Below are positions 16,550-24,757 of a stretch of 64,000 bases of DNA, one piece after another. Position 1 is the first letter of the stretch; each line of letters begins with the position of its first letter. Made by a program: the position numbers and the translations under genes. Origin of the DNA: CAVYXZ01 sp965223835 (lineage in GTDB: Bacteria > Chloroflexota > Anaerolineae > Aggregatilineales > Phototrophicaceae); NCBI GenBank assembly GCA_965223835.1, contig CBDCXQ010000001.1:3472001-3536000 (forward strand). The letters run 5' to 3'. Below the pieces are notes generated by a model, which worked only from the letters and a program-made list of their open reading frames with translations, had not been told where the DNA came from and searched no databases.

Positions 16550-18349
16550 ATGCGCCTGGGCGTAGATTTTGGCACCACAAATTCGGCTATCGCGCTGTAC
16601 GATGGACAGCAACTAAAGACAATTCAGGTTGATCGGGTTAACGACAATGCCGATGTTATGCCATCGCTCCTGTATGTGGATCGGTCCCATCATGTGACAA
16701 CGGGTGCCCAGGCCGCCAATGCCTATCTCCAGTATGAAACCGGGCGGCCTGTTCGCTGGCGACAACATGAAGCGGGCGAAATCGAAATCACCGTCGCCAG
16801 CCTGACGAGCAGTGACCCGATTGCGTTCACCCAGGCAGTCAATGTTATGGTTGATGAAGCAGCAAATGGTCGCTTGATTCAATCCATTAAAACGGCGTTG
16901 TTCAATGCGCGGTACGAGGGCACCCAGATATTTGACCGCTTTTTCCGGGTTGAAAGTCTCATCGCACTCATCTTGAGCCAACTCAAACAGGCTGCTGAGC
17001 ATCAATTGGAAACAACCGTTGATCAAATTGTATTGGGCCGCCCCGTACAGTTTTCAGATAATCCAGTCGTTGATTATCGAGCTGAGTCGATCTTGTTCCA
17101 GGCCGCCCACCTGGCCGGATTTAAGGACGTTACGTTTGAACTGGAGCCGGTCGGGGTCGCCTATTTACAGCATCGCAACAGTCGTGAACGACAAACGGCA
17201 CTGGTGTTTGATTTCGGTGGGGGCACGCTGGACCTGACCATTGCTGATGTTGGCGGCGATCGCCCACCGAATATCCTGGCAACCGGTGGGGTCGCACTGG
17301 GCGGTAATGACCTGGACCAGCGCATCATGAAATCACTGCTCCCCTATTTTGGCGGCGGTGATGATGGGATACTGCCGTCGGCGCTGAGCGATAAATTATT
17401 AGCGTGGCAAACGATGCCCGAACTCTCACGCCCCCGCTATCGGGAGATCATCAACCGCTTGCAACGCGCCGGGCATCAATCAGAAATGCGTGCACTCGAA
17501 ACGCTCATCTCGAACAATATTGGCTTTAAATTATTCAAGGAGATTGAACGTGTCAAAAAACAACTATCGACGACAACTTCGGCACAGCTGCATTTCGAAT
17601 TTGAAGATGTCCATATCCAGGAGACGATTACACGACGGCGTTTTGACCGCATGATCGCCGGCGATGTCGCCCGAATCGATTCCAGTATCCACAATTTGCT
17701 GGCAGCAGCAAATCTAGAGCCAGCGGCAATAGATATTGTTCTGCGCACGGGCGGTTCATCACAAATTCCAGCCTTCAGTAATTTGCTAGGGCGCATCTTT
17801 GGCGATAACAAGATTAAAGCCATTGATCCGCTAATTTCGGTCACCGGGGGCTTCGCGGTGGTTGCCCATGAACGCCCCTTACCGGTTCGACCCGAATTAA
17901 ACACCGTTACCGCGATTCAAACGACTACAGGACCTTATACCACTTTTGATACCTATCACCTGATACCCGGCGTCCCAGTCTACACTGACCGTGACTTTGT
18001 TGTGAACCGAATGCCACCAGTCCTTGATAACACCCTGGCACTGCGACTGGCAAATAACGATTTTGAAGTGACTGACGATCAATTCCTGCATTTTTGTCTG
18101 GAAAGACCTGCGCAAGTCTACGTGGCCTACGATGCCGCCGCTGAGGAATTACCGCGCTGGTTGCGGACGTTCCAGCTAACGCCCTTACGCATCGAAATCG
18201 AGGATGAATTCGCGCTCATCCGCCGCACCTTAAATCTCTACAGCCGCGATTATCAACCGGGTCAGGTCATGCTGGGGGGGAATATGGCAAGCGGCGCACA
18301 CGGCCCCGTTTTGAGCCAATATCTCGTTGTGGTCCAGCCGCTGGCGTGA
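16550..18349 (+). CDS. Hsp70-like ATPase with unusual C-terminal beta domain
   Basis: A 599-residue protein. The N-terminal 400 or so residues form an actin/Hsp70-type nucleotide-binding domain, YegD-like: phosphate-1 loop VDFGTTNSA, phosphate-2 loop VFDFGGGTLDLT, and adenosine motif LRTGGSSQIP. A canonical Hsp70 substrate-binding domain and lid are not evident. Instead residues 520-599 (VYVAYDAAAEELPRWL, then LYSRDYQPGQVMLGGN, then YLVVVQPL) resemble a small beta domain known mainly from secreted carbohydrate-active proteins; that comparison is from memory. No signal peptide is seen. No DnaJ or GrpE gene is nearby, so its client is unknown. Confidence 0.8.
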   Translation: MRLGVDFGTTNSAIALYDGQQLKTIQVDRVNDNADVMPSLLYVDRSHHVTTGAQAANAYLQYETGRPVRWRQHEAGEIEITVASLTSSDPIAFTQAVNVMVDEAANGRLIQSIKTALFNARYEGTQIFDRFFRVESLIALILSQLKQAAEHQLETTVDQIVLGRPVQFSDNPVVDYRAESILFQAAHLAGFKDVTFELEPVGVAYLQHRNSRERQTALVFDFGGGTLDLTIADVGGDRPPNILATGGVALGGNDLDQRIMKSLLPYFGGGDDGILPSALSDKLLAWQTMPELSRPRYREIINRLQRAGHQSEMRALETLISNNIGFKLFKEIERVKKQLSTTTSAQLHFEFEDVHIQETITRRRFDRMIAGDVARIDSSIHNLLAAANLEPAAIDIVLRTGGSSQIPAFSNLLGRIFGDNKIKAIDPLISVTGGFAVVAHERPLPVRPELNTVTAIQTTTGPYTTFDTYHLIPGVPVYTDRDFVVNRMPPVLDNTLALRLANNDFEVTDDQFLHFCLERPAQVYVAYDAAAEELPRWLRTFQLTPLRIEIEDEFALIRRTLNLYSRDYQPGQVMLGGNMASGAHGPVLSQYLVVVQPLA

Positions 18350-18434
18350 TAAACAGAGTCGTCTAATCGAGTCAAACTGACATCCATTAGTCCTAAATAT
18401 GTGCAACATCACCATGCGACTGCCGGATGCGTTG

Positions 18435-18440
18435 TATAAT
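18435..18440 (+). promoter_or_regulatory. -10 element upstream of antiporter
   Basis: A perfect TATAAT about 65 bp before the preferred antiporter start. No good -35 is seen 16-18 bp upstream. Its position argues against the earliest possible start of the frame at 18427. Confidence 0.35.
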
Positions 18441-18504
18441 ATTGCTAGCGTCTGTGGTTGCATACACATACGTTTTATTGGCAATGGTTATAAACGGGGT
18501 TCCA

Positions 18505-19773
18505 ATGGAAAATAACCCGGTTATTGCTTTATTTTTAGCACTGGGCATTATTATCGCCGCTGCTCGAATTGCTGGCACACTGGCCCGACGCTTTGACCAA
18601 CCCCGCGTGTTAGGTGAACTGATAGTGGGCGTAATCCTCGGACCCACACTGGTGGATCTGCTGCACTCATCGGTATTCGGCCTGGGAGCCGCCCATCTCC
18701 AGGAGACAATTGTCGAGTTCGCCGAATTGGGTGTACTCCTCTTAATGTTCAAGATCGGACTGGAAATTCACCTGGATGAGTTGTTGAAAGTGGGACGGGT
18801 TGCGCTGGTTGCGGGCGTATTGGGTGCGCTGCTACCGGTCGCGATGACCCTGCCGCTTGGGTTGCTATCTGGTTATGGCTGGCAACAAACTTTGTTTGCA
18901 GGGGTTACACTGGCAGCAACCTCGGTCAGTATTTCGGCCCAGGTGCTGATTGAACTCGGCGTATTGCGCACCAAAGAGGGCAATGCATTACTGGCGACTG
19001 CCCTGATTGATGATGTCGTCGCGATTTTGCTCGTGTCGCTCACTATTGCCATCACTGGGCCACAGGCCCAAATTGACTCCGGTTCACTGGTCTTGATTGT
19101 GGCTCGCATGGCCGGTTACATCATTATCGCGGGTCTAATTGCGTGGTTTATTTTGCCACGTGTCATCAACTGGATTGACTCACGCCCTGAATCCAAACAC
19201 TCTTATGGGGATGCGGCGGTCGCGCTCATCATCGTGTTGATCTTTGGCTGGTCAGCCGAATTCTTCGGCGGCGTCGCGGCGATTACTGGCGCGTTTATTG
19301 CGGGCGTGGGCCTCAGCCGGGCGCGGGGCGGGGCCAAGCGCGAAATTGATGTGGCGATTTCCAATATTTCGTATGCCTTCCTGGTGCCCATTTTCTTCAT
19401 CAGCGTCGGCCTGCAAACCGACCTGAGCAATTATCCGCTTTCGGCCCTACCCTTAACGGCTCTGCTGTTAGTCGTGGCTGTGCTATCAAAAATCGCGGGT
19501 TGTGGGCTGGGGGCACGCGTGGGCGGGTTTAATCGAATTGAGTCAATGCGCCTCGGCGTTTGTATGATCTCGCGCGGCGAAGTGGGCTTGATTATCGCTT
19601 CATTGGGCCTGTCATCTGGCGTGCTGCGGGCCGATGACCCCATGTTCGCCTCACTGTTCATGGTCATCTTGTTGTCAACCGTGATTACACCACCACTCGT
19701 TCGCCGGATGTTTCAAACGAACCCGGCCAACGAGTCCCAGTCCCAACCTGCGCCCATTGGCATCCCAGAGTAG
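18505..19773 (+). CDS. CPA2-type cation:proton antiporter
   Basis: A roughly 422-residue integral membrane protein of the Kef/CPA2 sodium or potassium/proton exchanger family. It has about 12 hydrophobic segments. Characteristic parts are RRFDQPRVLGELIVGVILGP near the N-terminus, LMFKIGLEIHLDELLK, the unwound-helix region ATSVSISAQVL and LATALIDDVVAI carrying the ion-binding aspartate pair, and SRGEVGLIIASLG late. No RCK (TrkA-N) domain follows, unlike the two antiporters at 59-63 kb. ATG 18505 has GGGG 5 nt upstream; 18484 is the alternative. A PII-like gene follows after 15 bp and may regulate it. Confidence 0.88.
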   Translation: MENNPVIALFLALGIIIAAARIAGTLARRFDQPRVLGELIVGVILGPTLVDLLHSSVFGLGAAHLQETIVEFAELGVLLLMFKIGLEIHLDELLKVGRVALVAGVLGALLPVAMTLPLGLLSGYGWQQTLFAGVTLAATSVSISAQVLIELGVLRTKEGNALLATALIDDVVAILLVSLTIAITGPQAQIDSGSLVLIVARMAGYIIIAGLIAWFILPRVINWIDSRPESKHSYGDAAVALIIVLIFGWSAEFFGGVAAITGAFIAGVGLSRARGGAKREIDVAISNISYAFLVPIFFISVGLQTDLSNYPLSALPLTALLLVVAVLSKIAGCGLGARVGGFNRIESMRLGVCMISRGEVGLIIASLGLSSGVLRADDPMFASLFMVILLSTVITPPLVRRMFQTNPANESQSQPAPIGIPE

Positions 19774-19788
19774 CAGAAAGTAAAGCTC

Positions 19789-20142
19789 ATGCCCAAACTT
19801 GTTGTTCTTATTACGCCGCTGCTGGACCGCAGTCATGACATTGGCGATCAATGGCAGCAAGCCGGTGCGCCGGGGGTAACGTTCATCGAGAGTTACGGCT
19901 TACATCGGTTGAAAGAAACCAGCAAAGGGGCAGAAGTATTGCCCGGATTTATGTCAATGGTTGAGATTTTACGCAACCGGGACGAACACAACGTCACCAT
20001 ATTCTCAGTTGTGCCCGACAACGACCTGGTTGATCGCCTGATTGCCGCCACTGAAGCGGTGATTGGCCCGATTAGTAATCCTGACAATGGAATTTTGTTT
20101 GTGCTGGATGTTGAGCGGGCGGTGGGTCTACGGCAAGTCTGA
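19789..20142 (+). CDS. Small PII-like (ferredoxin-fold) protein
   Basis: A 117-residue cytoplasmic protein. The order strand-helix-strand-strand-helix-strand and the C-terminal segment NPDNGILFVLDVERAVGL strongly recall PII and PII-like trimeric sensors (compare the GxGxIFV..V...I end of GlnB). The N-terminus MPKLVVLITPLLD and the long loop around residues 36-55 would match the first strand and T-loop region. The classical uridylylated tyrosine is not identifiable. It starts 15 bp after the antiporter stop, the arrangement expected of a transporter regulator, as in the SbtA/SbtB pair. The assignment rests on pattern reading only. Confidence 0.5.
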   Translation: MPKLVVLITPLLDRSHDIGDQWQQAGAPGVTFIESYGLHRLKETSKGAEVLPGFMSMVEILRNRDEHNVTIFSVVPDNDLVDRLIAATEAVIGPISNPDNGILFVLDVERAVGLRQV

Positions 20143-20203
20143 ACATCTCAGCCGATTCTGGATTATAATCAGACATTGGTTGTAATTGACTCAGGCACAA
20201 GCG

Positions 20204-20569
20204 ATGAAAACAAACACCTATACCATCTGGATTACGACCGGCGATGACCCGCTGGCAGGAACCGACTCGAATGTTTTTGTGCAGCTTTTCGGCACGGATG
20301 GCAAAACGGAGTCGATCCACCTGCCGCCACGCGATATTTTTGCCTTTGAAACCAGCAGCACCGAAAAATATGTACTCCAGGTGCCCGACCTCGGCGACCT
20401 CACGCGCTGCTGCATCGGCCATGATAACAGTGAAGGTGATTCAGGCTGGTTTGTGGTTGATGTCCGGGTAGAAGATGATGATACCGACCGCGAATGGTTA
20501 TTTACATTCGACCAGTGGTTGGGTGTAGAAGAATCAGGTCAGTTAACCGCCTGTGTTAACCTGACGTGA
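20204..20569 (+). CDS. PLAT/LH2 domain protein
   Basis: A 121-residue protein that looks like a single PLAT/LH2 beta-sandwich: YTIWITTGDDPLAGTDSNVFVQLFG at the start, then CCIGHDNSEGDSGWFVVDVRV, then WLFTFDQWLG. PLAT domains bind lipids or proteins and in bacteria are usually secreted. No signal peptide is present here, so it may act in the cytoplasm or be exported another way. ATG 20204 is preferred over an in-frame TTG at 20186. Its stop overlaps the GTG start of the next lipoprotein gene, so the three genes from here to 22195 are translationally linked. Confidence 0.7.
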   Translation: MKTNTYTIWITTGDDPLAGTDSNVFVQLFGTDGKTESIHLPPRDIFAFETSSTEKYVLQVPDLGDLTRCCIGHDNSEGDSGWFVVDVRVEDDDTDREWLFTFDQWLGVEESGQLTACVNLT

Positions 20570-20985
20570 GCCGACGATTATTCATGGTGCAAGCTGGAGG
20601 GTTGGCACTTGTCCTACTGCTGACCGCTTGCAACCTCCAAATGGGTGAACCAACTCCATTTCCCACCCCGCATGCGCCGCAAATTCGGTTTGAAGAACCC
20701 GCCAACAATGCCGATGTATTCGAGGGTGACGAGGTGGAATTCCTGATTGTTGCCGAGGATACGGGCGAGGGAATCGCGCGGGTTGAATTGCTGGTTGATG
20801 ACCAATTAATCGACCAGAGTACGCCGGAGGTGAGTGCTGCGGTCCCCGTTTTCACAGTGCGAATGAACTGGCAAGCGGCGGGACGTGGCTTTCATTCGGT
20901 AACGGCGATTGCCTACCGCCCCGACGGCATTGGCAGTCGCCCGGTGACGATCAATGTGATGGTGAACCATCCCGATGATGCGTGA
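20566..20985 (+). CDS. Lipoprotein with Ig-like domain
   Basis: A 139-residue lipoprotein. The N-terminus has a positively charged start, a hydrophobic core and the lipobox LLTAC (cysteine about residue 22). A short Pro-Thr linker and one beta-rich domain (about 38-135) with IRFEEPANNADVFEGDEVEFLI and SRPVTINVMV follow, typical of bacterial Ig-like folds. The GTG start shares bases with the upstream TGA. Expected on the outer face of the membrane. Function unknown. Confidence 0.7.
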   Translation: MSRRLFMVQAGGLALVLLLTACNLQMGEPTPFPTPHAPQIRFEEPANNADVFEGDEVEFLIVAEDTGEGIARVELLVDDQLIDQSTPEVSAAVPVFTVRMNWQAAGRGFHSVTAIAYRPDGIGSRPVTINVMVNHPDDA

Positions 20986-22195
20986 TTTACTCCGGCGAAG
21001 GCCTTGCTTGATAATCAGCATATTTATCAGTATCCTCGTTTTGTTCGTTGGGGCTTGCACACCGAGTGCTTCGCCGTCTTTTTGGGAACCCATTATCATC
21101 CTGGCGGAAACTGAACAATCTCACGCACCGGCCTTATGGGTCCAGAACAATATCCGCATCGCCGCCTGGATTGGCGCTGATGAGGCTGGCGTACATCATG
21201 ATGCCCGATTACTCATCAACAATGCGCTCGGAGAAACTGTCACCCTGCCATTGCCACCCCAACAACCTTACAGTCAACACTTGCTTCCAGCAGCCAATGA
21301 AAAATATCATCTGTTATGGTTAGATACGCATCATAACGATGAACTACGCTTGTTTACGGCCCTGCTTAACCCGGATCTGAGTATCGCTCGTGGCCCGGTT
21401 ACAGTAAGCGATCACAAGACCCACCGGTTTACGGTAATGGGGTTAGGTGATGGTCGTGCATTGACATTATGGAGCGGCGGTTCACCGGCAGAACCTGGCA
21501 TATTTATGCAAATCATCAGTGCCCGAGGCATCCCCCAGGCACCCCAGCCCTTGCTGACTAATGCCGACTGGCCGACACTGCTGCAGGCCAATGACGGTAC
21601 CCGCCATCTCGTCTGGCTGGATACCGAATCGCAGCAGTTACAATATGGGGTATTGGCCGATGAGATGATTCATTCCGGTATATCGATTACGAATGGGGTG
21701 AACTTTACAACAGGCCTCAGACTGCATGCGCTGCACCTGGCTTTAGATTTCACGCATATCTATATATTCTGGAATATGACGCGATCAACTGGACCCGATG
21801 AATCCTGGTATGTGTCACGGGCATTGGGCGGCGGTGCCTGGGCTGCGCCGCAACGACTGGGCGTGAGTCAGCCACTGGAAAATTTTATTGAAACTGGCTT
21901 GAATACGGGACCAGTGCCGGCGGTGAGTAGCGGGGACAATTGGCTCACCTGGGCGGCCCCCTTACGCGGGCAGTTTGATGTTGTCCCGATCGCCGTCAGT
22001 CAAGGCGAAGAACTGGGCATTGTCTATTTGCAGGGGAGTAGACCAATTGGCTACCAACCGGTGAAGCCGTTGCGCCAGCCATTAATCGGACCGCCGCTGT
22101 TACAGACTGACCGAAATCGCTACCTATATCTTGCCTGGGCTGAACCAACTGACACAGGCCGCGCCCAGCTCAAACTGGCCGATACGCGCCCCTAG
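20975..22195 (+). CDS. Lipoprotein with beta-propeller-like body
   Basis: A 406-residue predicted lipoprotein: an Arg-rich start, a hydrophobic stretch LIISIFISILVLFVG and the lipobox VGAC. The rest has repeated units of the type HLLWLDT, RALTLWSGG, HLVWLDTES, HIYIFWNMT and RYLYLAWAEP, spaced 40-60 residues apart, which suggests a six- or seven-bladed propeller. ATG 20975 (or 20978) overlaps the upstream lipoprotein gene by 11 bp. The two lipoproteins and the PLAT gene likely form one surface-associated unit. Function is not known. Confidence 0.7.
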   Translation: MMRDLLRRRPCLIISIFISILVLFVGACTPSASPSFWEPIIILAETEQSHAPALWVQNNIRIAAWIGADEAGVHHDARLLINNALGETVTLPLPPQQPYSQHLLPAANEKYHLLWLDTHHNDELRLFTALLNPDLSIARGPVTVSDHKTHRFTVMGLGDGRALTLWSGGSPAEPGIFMQIISARGIPQAPQPLLTNADWPTLLQANDGTRHLVWLDTESQQLQYGVLADEMIHSGISITNGVNFTTGLRLHALHLALDFTHIYIFWNMTRSTGPDESWYVSRALGGGAWAAPQRLGVSQPLENFIETGLNTGPVPAVSSGDNWLTWAAPLRGQFDVVPIAVSQGEELGIVYLQGSRPIGYQPVKPLRQPLIGPPLLQTDRNRYLYLAWAEPTDTGRAQLKLADTRP

Positions 22196-23139
22196 CTGGC
22201 GGGCAAAAATACGGCCCGATAGGAAATAATGGCCTCACTGCCGGTTGCGGTGCGGCACGTGGCAGCGACCAACTGATCGCGTGACGGATCTGATCGTCCC
22301 GGCATGTCGATAATATAGCCCTTGCCCGCCTCCATCTGGAAATCGGCATAGGCTGGGCCGCGTTCTGGTTTAAGGCCGGTGAAAAAGGTATTATCTCCAT
22401 CATCCCACCGCACCCGTACCGGCAATCCCGGTAAGCCAATGCCGCCAAAATCCTGAACAAACACTTCGATCACGCCGGAAATCTCATCATCACAAAACGT
22501 CGCCACATTCGCCAGGACAAAATCGCGCTGCGGCACGCTGGTCGGGACAATCAAGCGCGGCGAAGTGGGACTCGCCTCGATCGGACTGGGTGGTGTAGGG
22601 GTTTTCGTCGCCGGGGGTGGCAAAGTTGGTGTCGATGCGTCAATAACGATTTGCTGGGTGGGAACAACGTCGCTGGCTGGAATCAAGTTCTCAGCACAGC
22701 CGGTACGACCCTGCAACTGGTAAAAAGTCAGCATACTGCGAATCGCCCGAATGCCACTGCTACTATCGACATAACCGGTTGAAGCCAGGCGACAGGCAGT
22801 ATCGGCAACCTGCTGAAATATATCTGGATTTTGTCCACGCAAGGTGGTCAGCCGTTCAATCGCCCGATTGAGGTCACTGTCACCCGCAAAGGCCAGGGTG
22901 ATCGCCACCATGTAATTAGCACGATCTTCCGCCCGCAATTGCCAGGGTTCAGTCGAGAATTCCTGCACCGGGTTCAGTACCCATGCATAAATCAAGCCAC
23001 CACCGAGACCCACGACCAGGCCAACAATTAGTCCCCAGATGGACAACGGACGCCGGGGCCGATTATAACGACTGCGCGGCGGCGGCATTTCCTCCGGGAG
23101 CGTGGGCGGTGGGGGCGGGGGGCGACGCTGCCGAGTCAT
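22192..23139 (-). CDS. Membrane-anchored protein with C-terminal extracytoplasmic domain
   Basis: A 315-residue protein: a Pro/Arg-rich cytoplasmic start, one transmembrane helix (IWGLIVGLVVGLGGGLIYAW, about 33-52), then a helical region with YMVAITLAFAGDSDLNRAIERL, a Pro/Thr-rich linker (about 165-195), and a beta-rich C-terminal domain. The helical region is clearly similar to the neighbouring 126-residue gene. Four cysteines outside the membrane may pair. Its ATG overlaps the upstream gene's stop (ATGA), and its own stop overlaps the convergent lipoprotein gene by 4 bp. No known family recognised. Confidence 0.65.
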   Translation of the reverse strand: MTRQRRPPPPPPTLPEEMPPPRSRYNRPRRPLSIWGLIVGLVVGLGGGLIYAWVLNPVQEFSTEPWQLRAEDRANYMVAITLAFAGDSDLNRAIERLTTLRGQNPDIFQQVADTACRLASTGYVDSSSGIRAIRSMLTFYQLQGRTGCAENLIPASDVVPTQQIVIDASTPTLPPPATKTPTPPSPIEASPTSPRLIVPTSVPQRDFVLANVATFCDDEISGVIEVFVQDFGGIGLPGLPVRVRWDDGDNTFFTGLKPERGPAYADFQMEAGKGYIIDMPGRSDPSRDQLVAATCRTATGSEAIISYRAVFLPAS

Positions 23140-23516
23140 GAACTGGCCCCTGGTGCACTTACTTGTCGATAGGGTTCCATAATCGGTGTAAGCCGATCTA
23201 AACCGACTGCGAGTTCCACCAGAAATTGAATGTCATTTACATCGCGTGAATTGGTGATATAACGCTCGGTCGTTTCCTGGACATGCGCCGGGATATTTTG
23301 AACATCCAGTAAGCGCAATCGCTCCACCGCCCCCAGCAGATCGTTATCTGCCGTGTAACCGGTGGCGATCATCACTGTGTATTCGTCTTTGAAACGGGGG
23401 GACAGGTCTTCGATGGGGCTGTTGATAAATTCAACTGGAAACTGCACCCATCCCAGGTACAAACCCAGCCCAACCCCTAATGCCAACCCAATCACCAGTG
23501 AAAGTAAAACGCGCAA
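23136..23516 (-). CDS. Short membrane-anchored paralogue of the downstream gene
   Basis: A 126-residue protein: an N-terminal membrane helix (LLSLVIGLALGVGLGLYLGW) and a helical domain with YTVMIATGYTADNDLLGAVERLRLL. This matches, position for position, YMVAITLAFAGDSDLNRAIERL in the next gene. The start is taken as TTG 23516 because AAAGGG lies 7 nt upstream; no in-frame ATG exists. The stop overlaps the next ATG. The two genes look like a duplication in which the second gained a linker and an extra domain. Function unknown. Confidence 0.6.
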   Translation of the reverse strand: MRVLLSLVIGLALGVGLGLYLGWVQFPVEFINSPIEDLSPRFKDEYTVMIATGYTADNDLLGAVERLRLLDVQNIPAHVQETTERYITNSRDVNDIQFLVELAVGLDRLTPIMEPYRQVSAPGASS

Positions 23517-23670
23517 AAGCAAACCCTTTTTCAGTCATGAGTCGCGGTCTTCAATCTTTAGTCATCAACATCTAAAACCCCGGCAGGTGACCAGGATGCG
23601 CCAATTTGGATGTACCTGCATGTTGATATGAATTGTCGTTCAAAGCCAAAAACTAAAGACTACCGACTAC

Positions 23671-23676
23671 ATTATA
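23671..23676 (-). promoter_or_regulatory. -10 element of a possible promoter for the anchored-protein pair
   Basis: A perfect TATAAT on the minus strand, preceded by GGG and without a good -35. It would give a leader of about 150 nt before the TTG start at 23516. The stretch 23517-23770 holds no other gene. Confidence 0.3.
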
Positions 23677-23770
23677 CCCATTCTGCGAAAGATCAGTTTA
23701 CAGGAGAGTGCAAACCTTCACAAGCAGCGGTTAGCGTAAAAAATTAGACGTGAAACAGACCGAGGTGAAA

Positions 23771-24565
23771 TTAACTTTTGGGGCCAATAACGCTGTCAAG
23801 GTAGTCCACGTCTTTGCGTCGGGAGATAAAAATATCAGTTGGACGATTGCCAGCAGATGACAGGTGTTTGACAGTCCAATGAATGCCCAGCTTGTTGCAG
23901 GTATCACAAAACAGTTGGCGAATGCCTTTTGAGTAATTTGTAAAGCCGTAACGAGGGTAATCTTTACCGTTGACAACATTGCTAAAGCGCGTGCCGTCCG
24001 AATGATATAGCCCGCGAAAGAATTCCAACGGGTAACAATCGACAATTTTTTGCTGCCAGGGTTCGAGTATTATTTTGCGCTTATGTTTGGGGCCATCACC
24101 ATCCTGTGGAATAATTTCAGGCCAGAATTTATGGTAGCAACTTACATGCACATAGCTACAACGATCCACAATATCTACCTGGTTATCCGGCAATATAATC
24201 TCGATAGCACGTACACAGCCTTCAATGATTTCTGGATAACGTTTATCCAAAGCAACTCTAAGACGATGAACCCGATGGGTGTGATATTTTGAAATATCGC
24301 CATCACCAAGGTACAAACCTAGAAGATAGGCATAAGCTGTTTGGGTTTGTTTATCAGATGCATCGCGAATTCGGTTCAGAATTGCATGGGGTGTACTACG
24401 TGACGCTCGTTCACGATTTTCTTCTAAGCCCTGAACACTGCCATAACGATTAATGCAATCTCGGACGGTAGCGCGGGGAATGCCGAGCATGATCGCAATT
24501 CGTTTCTTGGGGATATCAAGTTCCCACAATTCGAGGATTTGTTTGTATTCGGCAAAAGTACGCAT
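23771..24565 (-). CDS. HTH plus LAGLIDADG homing endonuclease-like protein
   Basis: A 264-residue protein. Residues 4-45 form a helix-turn-helix (KKRIAIMLGIPRATVRDCINRYG). The following region has two LAGLIDADG-type motifs: LLGLYLGDGD at 81-90 and FFRGLYHSDG at 182-191, each ending in the acidic residue needed for catalysis. This is the layout of a monomeric LAGLIDADG endonuclease or of the related WhiA-like and free-standing HTH homologues. The gene looks lower in GC than its neighbours. It is not inside an intron or intein, and lies just downstream of tRNA-Leu, whose terminator separates them. It may be a free-standing mobile gene or a domesticated regulator. Confidence 0.75.
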   Translation of the reverse strand: MRTFAEYKQILELWELDIPKKRIAIMLGIPRATVRDCINRYGSVQGLEENRERASRSTPHAILNRIRDASDKQTQTAYAYLLGLYLGDGDISKYHTHRVHRLRVALDKRYPEIIEGCVRAIEIILPDNQVDIVDRCSYVHVSCYHKFWPEIIPQDGDGPKHKRKIILEPWQQKIVDCYPLEFFRGLYHSDGTRFSNVVNGKDYPRYGFTNYSKGIRQLFCDTCNKLGIHWTVKHLSSAGNRPTDIFISRRKDVDYLDSVIGPKS

Positions 24566-24584
24566 GATCGCAATCGTGTTGACG

Positions 24585-24613
24585 TTGACTTACGAACAGC
24601 TTCAGTATACTAT
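24585..24613 (+). promoter_or_regulatory. Possible plus-strand promoter facing the tRNA gene
   Basis: TTGACT (24585-24590), 17 bp spacer, TACTAT (24608-24613). It points antisense into tRNA-Leu and on toward the sigma factor gene at 24831. The match is reasonable, but the biological sense is unclear. Confidence 0.3.
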
Positions 24614-24631
24614 GCCCTCGGTGGTGAAACC

Positions 24632-24657
24632 AAAAAACCAGACCTATGATCTGGTTT
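24632..24657 (-). terminator. Rho-independent terminator of tRNA-Leu
   Basis: On the minus strand, AAACCAGA pairs perfectly with TCTGGTTT over a 7 nt loop and a run of T follows (24632-24637). It begins 6 bp after the tRNA 3' end. Confidence 0.8.
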
Positions 24658-24663
24658 GAGTAT

Positions 24664-24745
24664 GCCGAAGGTGGGAGTCGAACCCACATGGGCGTGCGCC
24701 CAATCGCTTTTGAGGCGATCGTGTAAACCATTCCACCACTTCGGC
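24664..24745 (-). tRNA. tRNA-Leu, anticodon CAA
   Basis: An 82 nt class II tRNA. The acceptor stem GCCGAAG/CTTCGGC, the anticodon stem ATCGC/GCGAT with loop CTCAAAA (anticodon CAA, reading UUG), the long variable arm GGGCG-CA-CGCCC and the T-arm GTGGG-TTCGACT-CCCAC all pair fully. The 3' CCA is not encoded and must be added. It has its own promoter and terminator. Confidence 0.97.
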
Positions 24746-24757
24746 GTTACTACTTTG

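Noticed and set aside
18505..20142. Antiporter/PII-like pair considered as a true SbtA/SbtB bicarbonate system
   Set aside because: The membrane protein has Kef/CPA2 motifs, not those of SbtA.
23771..24565. LAGLIDADG gene considered as part of an intron or intein
   Set aside because: It has its own start and stop, interrupts no gene, and the nearby tRNA-Leu is intact and intron-free.
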